DNA of 18,105 bases, taken from contig BNUP01000037.1 of the NCBI GenBank assembly GCA_025997455.1, forward strand, positions 1 to 18,105. Direction: 5' to 3'. This document shows positions 6,449 through 12,409 of this stretch, piece by piece (position 1 is the first letter of the stretch; the number at the start of each line of letters is the position of its first letter). The translations under genes were made by a program, and so were the position numbers. The notes under the pieces were generated by a model that saw only the letters and a program-made list of their open reading frames with translations, was not told where the DNA came from and made no database searches. The stretch comes from Fibrobacterales bacterium (GTDB taxonomy: Bacteria; Fibrobacterota; Fibrobacteria; Fibrobacterales; Fibrobacteraceae).

Positions 6449-7603
6449 ATGTCTCGTAAATTATTCAATATTGCCGGTCCCTGCAACCCTCGGCGGCATT
6501 ATATGATAGATGGTTCCCGACGCTTGGGAGATGAGGTCGGACGACTTATCGATGACGAGCAGTATTTTGTTATACACGCGGCAAGGCAGAGCGGAAAAAC
6601 CACGCTACTCATCAACCTGACTCAGACTATAAATGCAAAAGGCGACTATTACGCCTTGTATTGCTCGCTCGAAAGTGTCGAGGGAATTATTGAAGCCTCT
6701 GATGGCGTTATCGCAATCATAGAATGCATCGCTCGCGATTTGGAAACCTCCAATATTCCAAACACCGATACTTTTAAAGCGTATTCCGAAGAAAAAAATC
6801 AAAATGTCGCTCTCCAAATTGCTCTGTCTAAATTTTGTTCTCAGTTAGACAAACCTCTCATAATATTTTTTGACGAGGCAGACTGCCTAAGCAACCAAAC
6901 TCTTATTTCGTTTTTAAGACAACTTCGCAACGGTTATATAAACCGCGGTATGGGAACCCCATTTGTTCATTCGCTCGCCCTTGTCGGTATGCGCAACATT
7001 CGCGATTACAAGGCGTTTATCCGTCCTGAACAAGAGACTTTGGGCAGTGCAAGCCCTTTTAATGTTGTTAGCAAAGCCTTGACCTTGCGAAACTTTACAG
7101 AAGAAGAAATTAAAGAACTTTACCTGCAGCATACAGCAAATACAGGACAAAAATTTGAGGAAAGTATTTTTGAATTTGTTTATAGGCAAACACTTGGACA
7201 GCCTTGGCTTGTGAACGCCATTGCCCGCGAATGTGCAGACGAAATTACAAACAGAGATTTTTCGCAAACCATCACAAAAGATATGACTCACCAAGCCATA
7301 CAAATTCTAATTCGCAGACGAGATGTGCATTTCGACAGCCTTATGGAACGCCTCAAAGAACCGAGAGTGCGTAGCGTTGTGCAACCTATGATTACGGGTG
7401 AGGGCGATATTAACAAGAACACTAACGATTTTCTCTATACCCGCGATTTGGGCATTATTCGCGAATTGGAGAATGGGGCTGTTGTGCCGGGCAATCCCAT
7501 ATATGCGGAGATGATAGGCAGGGCTTTAAGTTGGACGGTTCAAGATTCTATGATTTTGACAGAGACGATTCAAAAAAGTGGGAAGATAAGATTTTTACAC
7601 TAA
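6449..7603 (+). CDS. AAA+ ATPase, short form of the AAA-like/PD-(D/E)XK-associated family
   Basis: A 384-residue cytoplasmic protein. The N-terminus FNIAGPCNPRRHYM (6-19) is typical of a multicopy bacterial AAA-like family whose members start with an RxFNxAGPC-HYM block. Walker A is AARQSGKTTLL (44-54, Lys50) and Walker B is LIIFFDEAD (137-145). A later conserved stretch includes LTLRNFTEEEIKELY and GQPWLVNAIARE, and the C-terminus has a winged-helix-like region with NDFLYTRDLGIIRELENG. Many relatives continue with a PD-(D/E)XK nuclease-like domain; this one ends soon after the ALSW segment, so it is either a natural short form or 3'-truncated. It is a lone gene with its own predicted promoter, bracketed by 14-base direct repeats and preceded by stacked repeats, which suggests an accessory or transferred module. 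Biological role unknown. Confidence 0.8.
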   Translation: MSRKLFNIAGPCNPRRHYMIDGSRRLGDEVGRLIDDEQYFVIHAARQSGKTTLLINLTQTINAKGDYYALYCSLESVEGIIEASDGVIAIIECIARDLETSNIPNTDTFKAYSEEKNQNVALQIALSKFCSQLDKPLIIFFDEADCLSNQTLISFLRQLRNGYINRGMGTPFVHSLALVGMRNIRDYKAFIRPEQETLGSASPFNVVSKALTLRNFTEEEIKELYLQHTANTGQKFEESIFEFVYRQTLGQPWLVNAIARECADEITNRDFSQTITKDMTHQAIQILIRRRDVHFDSLMERLKEPRVRSVVQPMITGEGDINKNTNDFLYTRDLGIIRELENGAVVPGNPIYAEMIGRALSWTVQDSMILTETIQKSGKIRFLH

Positions 7604-7679
7604 AGGAAAGTTTAGAAGGAAAAATTGTGACTGTTGTGGGGTGTTAGGCTACACGCACCCCCTATAGAGGTTTCCTTTA
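7601..7679. terminator. Candidate shared terminator/inverted repeat between ATPase gene and proB
   Basis: TAAAGGAAA (7601-7609, including the ATPase stop) pairs perfectly with TTTCCTTTA (7671-7679). Within it GGGGTG (7638-7643) pairs with CACCCC (7656-7661). It lies between convergent genes. The long outer loop makes the inner hairpin the more plausible terminator core. The right end contains TATAGAGGTTTCCT (7663-7676), the second direct repeat flanking the ATPase gene. Confidence 0.4.
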
Positions 7680-7682
7680 CTA

Positions 7683-8489
7683 TCAACAATCGAAATAAAA
7701 CAGAGTTCCCTTTGTCCCTTCAAAAACCTCGTGCGGAAGAACCTTTGTTCCGTTCGCCAAAAATGCACTGCACCCCGCCCGCACAACCATAGCCACAGCC
7801 TCCAATTTGGAGTGCATTCCGCCTGTGCTAACCGCCGAACCGCTTTCGCCTGCTTTTCCCGCAAGAGATAAAATTTCGTCCGTAATTTCAGGAACAAATT
7901 CTATTAAATGTGCGTTTGGATTTGTCTTGGGATTTGAATCAAAAAGTCCGTCTTCGTCCGTAAATAAAATGAGTAAATCCGCCTTCCAAAATAACGCGAC
8001 TTCGCTTGAAAGTTTATCATTATCACCAATTTTAATCTCTGCAACCGCCACGGAATCATTCTCATTTATAATAGGAATAACGCCGTGCAAAAGCATCGAT
8101 TCAAGAGTATTGTGCAAGTTATCGCGACGGTCTGTCTTAGTAAAATCGTCTGCCGAAAGTAAAATTTGCCCCACCGATAAATTGTCTTTTTCAAAAGCAT
8201 CTCTATAAGCGTGCATAAGGTCAATTTGCCCCACCGCCGCACACGCCTGTTTGTCTGCAATATTTTCGGGTTTTGCTTTGTAGCCGAGCCGCACCATACC
8301 GCAACCGACCGCACCGCTGCTGACTATCACAATTTCCTTTCCTGTTTTTTTTAAGCGCGCAACCGACTCCGCAAGTTTTTCCACAAATCGCAAATTCACG
8401 CCTTTATTATCGCCGTCTATTAAAATTCGCGAGCCGAGTTTTATCACAATGCGTTTAGCCTTTGCCAAAATCAGTTTTTTATCATCCAT
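7683..8489 (-). CDS. proB: Glutamate 5-kinase
   Basis: A 268-residue cytoplasmic enzyme catalysing ATP-dependent phosphorylation of L-glutamate, the first step of proline synthesis. Amino-acid-kinase motifs appear in order: RIVIKLGSRIL (13-23), IVIVSSGAVGCG (53-64), PIINENDSVA (139-148, glutamate binding), GDNDKLSSEVA (155-165), LILFTDEDGLFD (173-184) and STGGMHSKLEAV (221-232). It ends after the kinase domain, without the C-terminal PUA domain found in the roughly 367-residue E. coli enzyme; such short forms are known. ATG at 8489 has AAGAGGT upstream. It lies 18 bases after ruvC, so it is probably the last gene of the HDOD-ruvC-proB unit. proA is not in the window. Confidence 0.95.
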   Translation of the reverse strand: MDDKKLILAKAKRIVIKLGSRILIDGDNKGVNLRFVEKLAESVARLKKTGKEIVIVSSGAVGCGMVRLGYKAKPENIADKQACAAVGQIDLMHAYRDAFEKDNLSVGQILLSADDFTKTDRRDNLHNTLESMLLHGVIPIINENDSVAVAEIKIGDNDKLSSEVALFWKADLLILFTDEDGLFDSNPKTNPNAHLIEFVPEITDEILSLAGKAGESGSAVSTGGMHSKLEAVAMVVRAGCSAFLANGTKVLPHEVFEGTKGTLFYFDC

Positions 8490-8507
8490 AAAAAGACCTC
8501 TTAAAAA

Positions 8508-9008
8508 TTACCCGAATAATCCCGCCCATGCAACCGCAAGTGCATCGGTAGAATCTAAAGCCGTTTCTTTGCCAACATTAACACCCAACAAGCGACCCAT
8601 CATATTCGCCACCTGCTCCTTACTCGCCGCACCGTTGCCCGTTACCGACTGCTTAACCTTTCGCGGTGATTTTTCAGAAAATACCAAATCGCATTTATAA
8701 GCGAGAGACATAATTGCCCCGCGAATATGCCCAAGAATAAGTGCAGTTCGTGCATTTTTTGCAAAAAAAGTCTCCTCCATACAGAGTGCTTGCGGCTTAA
8801 ATTTTTCTATTAAAATTTCCAATTCACCGATTATATGTCCAATTCTAAAAATCAATTCATCGTCTTTTTTTGCACGCAAAACTCCGTAATCGAGAAGTCC
8901 CGCTCTGTTTCCCGTTGCGGTTAAAAAAGCATAGCCGGTTGCATAACTTCCGGGGTCAATTCCCAGCATACAAACACGCCCGCCCGAACCATTACCTAAA
9001 TTACTCAT
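8508..9008 (-). CDS. ruvC: Holliday junction resolvase RuvC
   Basis: A 166-residue endonuclease that cuts four-way DNA junctions with RuvAB during recombination repair. The catalytic acidic residues are visible: Asp18 in LGIDPGSYATGYA, Glu78 in LCMEETFFAKNARTAL, and Asp152 and Asp155 in LDSTDALAVA. The EKSPRKVKQSVTGNGAASKEQV stretch matches the conserved RQVKQTVVGxGxAxKxQV region of the family. Length is normal. The N-terminus carries about 10 extra residues (SNLGNGSGGRV) before the first strand, and the ATG is 2 bases after the HDOD gene stop, implying translational coupling. ruvA and ruvB are not nearby. Confidence 0.96.
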   Translation of the reverse strand: MSNLGNGSGGRVCMLGIDPGSYATGYAFLTATGNRAGLLDYGVLRAKKDDELIFRIGHIIGELEILIEKFKPQALCMEETFFAKNARTALILGHIRGAIMSLAYKCDLVFSEKSPRKVKQSVTGNGAASKEQVANMMGRLLGVNVGKETALDSTDALAVAWAGLFG

Positions 9009-9010
9009 AA

Positions 9011-9871
9011 CTACTCACTGACAAGTGCCAATGCATTTTGTAACTCATCGGAACTCAATTTCAAAATATTGCTCAATCCCTGCTCACTTATACCCAAAAT
9101 ATCCAACGCCTCATCTGCCAAAATCGGAATTGTAGAATCGCAAGGATGCCCTATCTGCAAACCTCGTGCGAGCACATCGGCAACTTGAACAACCGCCACC
9201 AACTTCGCATTTCCGCCTGCCGCCGCCAAATTCCTGTGATGATTTACCAACACCGATGCAATATCCGCAGGTAATTTCCACTGCTCCTGCACCCACGCGG
9301 AAATATTCGTATGGTTTAACCCGAAAAGTTCCTGCTCCGCATCCAAAAAAAGACACTTCTTTTCTGCCGCAAAATTCAACGCTTTCGCAAACTCATCTGG
9401 TGCGCATACCGCTAAAATCAATTTTCCTATATCGTGCAAAAGTCCCGCTACAAACGACTCTTCCTGTTTTTGAAACTTCGCCTCTCGTGCAACAAGCCGA
9501 GCAAGTGCACCGACCGCGGCGGAATGTTTCCAAAACTCCGCGTGGCTAAATCCCTCTATCGGTTTTTTCAAATTCAGCGAGGAGAGAACGCTCGTTGTGA
9601 GCACTATATTTTTTATTGAACTGAATCCCAAAATTACTATGGCGTGCGAAATTGTATTCACCCTGCCCGGCAATCCGTAAAACGCACTATTCACCAATTT
9701 CAAAACCTTAGAGGCAATCACTTGGTCATTGGCTATAGTTTGCCCTACTTCGGTTGCGGAAGTTCGTGGGTTTGAAAGCATTTGGTTAATAGTCAAAAAC
9801 ACGCTCGGCAGAGTGGGCAACTCACCCATATTCCGCACAAGATTTTCTATTTTCGCCTTATTATCAACCAA
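9011..9871 (-). CDS. HDOD domain signalling protein
   Basis: A 286-residue cytoplasmic protein that is almost entirely an HDOD domain. It opens with LPTLPSVFLTINQMLSNP (19-36), followed by VIASKVLKLVNSAFYGLPG (51-69) and SHAIVILGFSSIKNIVL (75-91), all typical of the family. The HD-type metal-ligand residues look intact: His116 (FWKHS), His146-Asp147 (LLHDIGKLIL), His187, His211-His212 and Asp232 (VQVADVLARG). Many HDOD proteins have lost some of these, so phosphohydrolase activity is possible but unproven. The start is TTG at 9871 with AGGAA upstream. It heads a unit with ruvC and proB. HDOD proteins usually act in signal transduction, motility or stress regulation. Confidence 0.9.
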   Translation of the reverse strand: MVDNKAKIENLVRNMGELPTLPSVFLTINQMLSNPRTSATEVGQTIANDQVIASKVLKLVNSAFYGLPGRVNTISHAIVILGFSSIKNIVLTTSVLSSLNLKKPIEGFSHAEFWKHSAAVGALARLVAREAKFQKQEESFVAGLLHDIGKLILAVCAPDEFAKALNFAAEKKCLFLDAEQELFGLNHTNISAWVQEQWKLPADIASVLVNHHRNLAAAGGNAKLVAVVQVADVLARGLQIGHPCDSTIPILADEALDILGISEQGLSNILKLSSDELQNALALVSE

Positions 9872-9915
9872 TTTTCTTGTTCCTAAATTTTGAAGTGCCC
9901 TGTGTGTGGTGCAAT

Positions 9916-9999
9916 GTCATTCCAGATTTGCTATCATCCACAACATAATGATAAGCCCTCTGTTTATGCCCCCAAGATTCCCACCTGCGTGGGAATGAC
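9916..9999. repeat. REP-like inverted repeat (GTCATTCC ... GGAATGAC)
   Basis: GTCATTCC (9916-9923) and GGAATGAC (9992-9999) are perfect inverted ends, and the right end is a tight hairpin, ATTCCCAC-CTGC-GTGGGAAT (9977-9996). The sequence matches the widespread ATTCCCGC-N-GCGGGAATGAC type of intergenic repeat; its translation gives the well-known spurious SFPRRWES peptide. It lies in the 180-base gap (9872-10051) between the HDOD gene and the preceding small gene, which holds no other feature I can support. Confidence 0.75.
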
Positions 10000-10051
10000 G
10001 AAGAGGGTGTGCACGGGAATGATAGTGTGGGTCTTCCATCCACTTTCAACT

Positions 10052-10351
10052 CTATGCCCTATACCCGCTCAACGCATTATAAACAGTCTGCATCGCTCTT
10101 GTAGTCATTTTCCCTTCAAAAAGCGTTTCAAGCGGAATTTTATTTACCGCCACCGCCTGCATCTTGCAAGTTTCCTCATCGTCCGCATCGCTCTCAATAC
10201 AAACCTCTCTAACTCCCCACGACCGCAATCGCGGAATCAACGCGGCTTTTAATGCCATACCTTTCGGTATAAGCACATTCCCCGACACTCCGTAAAGCGG
10301 CTCGGCAAGCACCATTCCGTCCTGAACGGATTTTAATTCAATTTTCCGCAT
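10052..10351 (-). CDS. Small protein resembling the N-terminal domain of HD-GYP phosphodiesterases
   Basis: A 99-residue protein. The segment VQDGMVLAEPLY (9-20) then GNVLIPKGMALKAALIPRL (24-42) and SWGVREVCIE (44-53) matches the short beta-rich module usually found just before the HD-GYP domain of cyclic-di-GMP phosphodiesterases (pattern L-x-PGMVLAED-x-G-x-LLPKG). Here the module stands alone; no HD-GYP catalytic domain follows. ATG at 10351 lies 7 bases after the ffh stop, so it is co-transcribed with ffh. The next gene on the strand encodes an HD-family (HDOD) protein, so the two may work together, for example as a split regulatory pair. This is inference; the function of the isolated module is unknown. 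Confidence 0.7.
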   Translation of the reverse strand: MRKIELKSVQDGMVLAEPLYGVSGNVLIPKGMALKAALIPRLRSWGVREVCIESDADDEETCKMQAVAVNKIPLETLFEGKMTTRAMQTVYNALSGYRA

Positions 10352-10358
10352 ACCGCAT

Positions 10359-11711
10359 CTATTTCTTCTTCTTTTTTGGCGGTGTGTAATTTGACCCTGT
10401 GTTTGGGTTTCCGCCTAATTTTTTGGACATTGCTCCGATATTCTTAAACATTCCCTTCATATCATCGTAATGCTTTAACACCTGATTAACCTTTTGAACC
10501 GTTGTGCCCGACCCGTTCGCAATGCGGATTCTGCGGCTCCCGTTAATAATAGCAGGAACGCGGCGTTCCTTTGCCGTCATTGAACTTAGGACTGCCTCAA
10601 CATAAACCAATTCTTTCTCGTTAATTTGATCTAAGGGAAGTTTGTTCAAACCCGGAATTAAACCTATAATGTCCTTAAATTTTCCAATTTTTTTAATTGT
10701 TCTAAGTTGAGTTAAAAAATCATTCAGGTCAAAACTGTTGTTCAAAATTTTTTTGCGAAAGTCGCGTGCATCTTTTTCGTTTATCGCCTCTTGTGCTTTT
10801 TCAACGAGCGACACCACATCGCCCATACCCAAAATTCGACCCGCCATTCTATCGGGGTAAAACACATCAATATCAGAAATATGCTCGCCGAGACCGATAA
10901 ACCGCACAGGAACGCCTGTAATTTTACGAATGGAAAGCGCTGCTCCGCCTCTTGTGTCGCCATCCATTTTAGAAAGGCAAACTCCCGTAAATTGCAAGCG
11001 GCGGAAAAATTCTTCCGCAACATTCACCGCCTCTTGCCCAATCATAGCATCGGCAACAAAAAACACCTCTTCTGGACGAACAGCCTCTTTTGCCTTCTCC
11101 AACTCCTGCATCAACTGCTCATCGATTTGCAAACGACCCGCAGTATCGTAAATCACCAAATCATAGCCGTTGTCTATTGCGAATTTGTGTCCGTTGCGAA
11201 TAATATCAACTGGATTTCCCTGCCCTTCCTCATAAACGGGAACGCTTATGGATTTTCCCAAAACTTGTAACTGTTTAATAGCCGCAGGTCTATACACATC
11301 AGCCGCCACCAAAAGGGGTTTTCGTTTTTTCTTGGAACGAAAATACAGAGCGAGTTTCCCCGCAAAGGTCGTTTTGCCAGACCCTTGCAAACCAGCCATC
11401 ATAATGCCAATCGGAGGCTTTCCGTCGAGAGAAACCTCTTTGGTTGTTCCTCCCATAACATCGACGAGTTCATCGTGAATAATTTTGACTATCATCTGTC
11501 CGGGGCTAACCGCCGTCAAAACATTCTGACCCAAAGCCTTCTCTTTAACCGCCTGAACGAAGTCCCTCGTGACATTGAAATTCACATCGGCAGCCAGAAA
11601 CGCCCTCCTCACTTCACGAAGAGATGTTGCAATATTTTCTTCGGTAAGCCGTCCCTGCCCCTTCAAGTTTTTTAATGTCGTTTCAAGTGAATTCGCTAAA
11701 GCATCAAACAT
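10359..11711 (-). CDS. ffh: Signal recognition particle GTPase Ffh (SRP54)
   Basis: A 450-residue GTPase that binds signal sequences of nascent membrane and secreted proteins and delivers ribosomes to FtsY at the inner membrane. The N domain covers about 1-95. G-domain motifs: GLQGSGKTT (107-115), ADVYRPAAI (137-145), DTAGRLQID (189-197), SKMDGDTRGG (247-256) and GLGEHISD (273-280). The M domain (about 330-430) retains the RNA-binding stretch SMTAKERRVPAIINGSRRIR and the following GSGTTVQKVNQVLK, and the end is a Lys-rich tail. Length is normal. The ATG overlaps the upstream gene's stop by one base (TAATG). The 4.5S RNA partner gene is not seen in the window. Confidence 0.97.
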   Translation of the reverse strand: MFDALANSLETTLKNLKGQGRLTEENIATSLREVRRAFLAADVNFNVTRDFVQAVKEKALGQNVLTAVSPGQMIVKIIHDELVDVMGGTTKEVSLDGKPPIGIMMAGLQGSGKTTFAGKLALYFRSKKKRKPLLVAADVYRPAAIKQLQVLGKSISVPVYEEGQGNPVDIIRNGHKFAIDNGYDLVIYDTAGRLQIDEQLMQELEKAKEAVRPEEVFFVADAMIGQEAVNVAEEFFRRLQFTGVCLSKMDGDTRGGAALSIRKITGVPVRFIGLGEHISDIDVFYPDRMAGRILGMGDVVSLVEKAQEAINEKDARDFRKKILNNSFDLNDFLTQLRTIKKIGKFKDIIGLIPGLNKLPLDQINEKELVYVEAVLSSMTAKERRVPAIINGSRRIRIANGSGTTVQKVNQVLKHYDDMKGMFKNIGAMSKKLGGNPNTGSNYTPPKKKKK

Positions 11712-12175
11712 TATTTACCCAAAATCTTAAATGTTGTAATTGCGTTAAATGAAATTACCCTCTCATCAATTGCTATGCCCGTTGCGAGATGTCCCTTGGA
11801 GTGATCCAAATAATAATTTCTGTAATTGTTGTTATCGTAAAATCTTTCGCCCATATCCCGCTCCAAGCGAATCACAAATTCATCGGGAAACTCGCTTTGG
11901 TTATCAAGGGATATTTTATAAAGCCCAACATTTCCCATCGCTTTCACAAACTGCATAACGAAATCTAAGTTCCACTTACCGAACCTCGCCCCTTGCAGAA
12001 TAACCCTGTCGGTTTTCTCGTAAAAATTCACAACCGCCCAAACATTAAAATAATCCTTCTCGGTATTATCGCTGTTAGTATTCCAATTGCAGTCCAAGCC
12101 GGCAAACAACACCGTCTCACGAGGTTTCGTTTTTACCACTTCCAACACGGCATCATCATTCAAAAAATTAGACAT
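11711..12175 (-). CDS. Conserved-looking protein of unknown function, first gene of the ffh unit
   Basis: A 154-residue soluble protein without signal peptide or membrane segment. It alternates beta-like stretches (TVLFAGLDCNWN, YFNVWAVVNFYEK, DRVILQGARFGKWN) with an aromatic, Asn-rich region (YDNNNYRNYYLDHSKGHLATG) and ends ISFNAITTFKILGK. I recognise no family. Its stop codon overlaps the ffh start by one base, so it is translated with ffh. The start ATG at 12175 has a TTTCTACATT promoter 10 bases upstream and no Shine-Dalgarno, as at other unit heads. Codon use is like its neighbours. A role linked to protein targeting is only a guess from position. Confidence 0.75.
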   Translation of the reverse strand: MSNFLNDDAVLEVVKTKPRETVLFAGLDCNWNTNSDNTEKDYFNVWAVVNFYEKTDRVILQGARFGKWNLDFVMQFVKAMGNVGLYKISLDNQSEFPDEFVIRLERDMGERFYDNNNYRNYYLDHSKGHLATGIAIDERVISFNAITTFKILGK

Positions 12176-12194
12176 ATAGGGGAATGTAGAAACT
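12176..12194 (-). promoter_or_regulatory. Predicted leaderless promoter of the ffh unit
   Basis: On the minus strand AAGTTTCTACATTCCCCTAT precedes the ATG at 12175. TACATT (12183-12188) as -10 box puts the start of transcription about seven bases downstream, on the start codon. TGCACTGC lies 8 bases further upstream, and the same octamer occurs 10 bases before the box of the metH promoter. Confidence 0.5.
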
Positions 12195-12211
12195 TTGCAG
12201 TGCAGGGGTAT

Positions 12212-12287
12212 GGGGTGTGGCGTGTAGGGTGTGGGGTTTTGGAAGGGGATACGGGAATTGTAGGGGCGTGGTTTTTAACCCGCCCTT
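12212..12287 (+). repeat. G-rich compound repeat, copy 2
   Basis: It matches copy 1 in the G-rich block (12212-12236, one difference from 6167-6191) and exactly in the 35-base block (12253-12287 versus 6202-6236). GAATTG occurs on both sides of the TAGGGGC hairpin here (12255-12260 and 12291-12296). It lies between the divergent promoters of the ffh unit and metH. Confidence 0.8.
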
Positions 12288-12297
12288 TTAGAATTGC

Positions 12298-12378
12298 AAG
12301 AGTTGAAAGTGAAAAGTGTAAAGTTATTATTCTTTATTCTCTACTCTTTACTCTTTACTCTTTACTCTTTCAACTCTT
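12298..12378. repeat. 26-base imperfect inverted repeat with TTTACTC tandem units
   Basis: The arm AAGAGTTGAAAGTGAAAAGTG plus TAAAG (12298-12323) pairs with 12353-12378 (CTTTACTCTTTACTCTTTC plus AACTCTT), with three mismatches. The right side contains three exact TTTACTC units (12347-12367) with degenerate flanking copies. It ends just before the metH promoter. Together with copy 2 of the compound repeat this fills the 234-base gap between the divergent genes; I see no cobalamin or SAM riboswitch there. Confidence 0.65.
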
Positions 12379-12390
12379 TGCACTGCCGAG

Positions 12391-12409
12391 TTTTTCTACC
12401 TTTCCTTCA
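12391..12409 (+). promoter_or_regulatory. Predicted leaderless promoter of metH
   Basis: TTTTTCTACCTTTCCTTCA precedes the ATG at 12410. TACCTT (12397-12402) as -10 box places the transcript start about seven bases downstream, on the start codon. No Shine-Dalgarno is present. TTTGCACTGC at 12377-12386 resembles the sequence upstream of the ffh-unit promoter. Confidence 0.5.

Noticed and set aside
6449..7603. ATPase as part of a known anti-phage system
   Set aside because: No effector, nuclease or restriction gene is adjacent; it is a lone gene with flanking repeats, so a defence label is unsupported.
9864..10049. 61-codon minus-strand ORF containing SFPRRWESWG
   Set aside because: This is the familiar spurious translation of ATTCCCAC-type intergenic repeats, not a gene.
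11993..12409. Upstream in-frame extension of metH (139 codons)
   Set aside because: It runs antisense through the coding region of the 154-residue gene and through repeats; MANKT at 12410 matches the family start and sits after a promoter box.
12176..12409. Cobalamin or SAM riboswitch before metH
   Set aside because: No B12-box or SAM-box core could be recognised, the region is filled by repeats, and the predicted mRNA has no leader.
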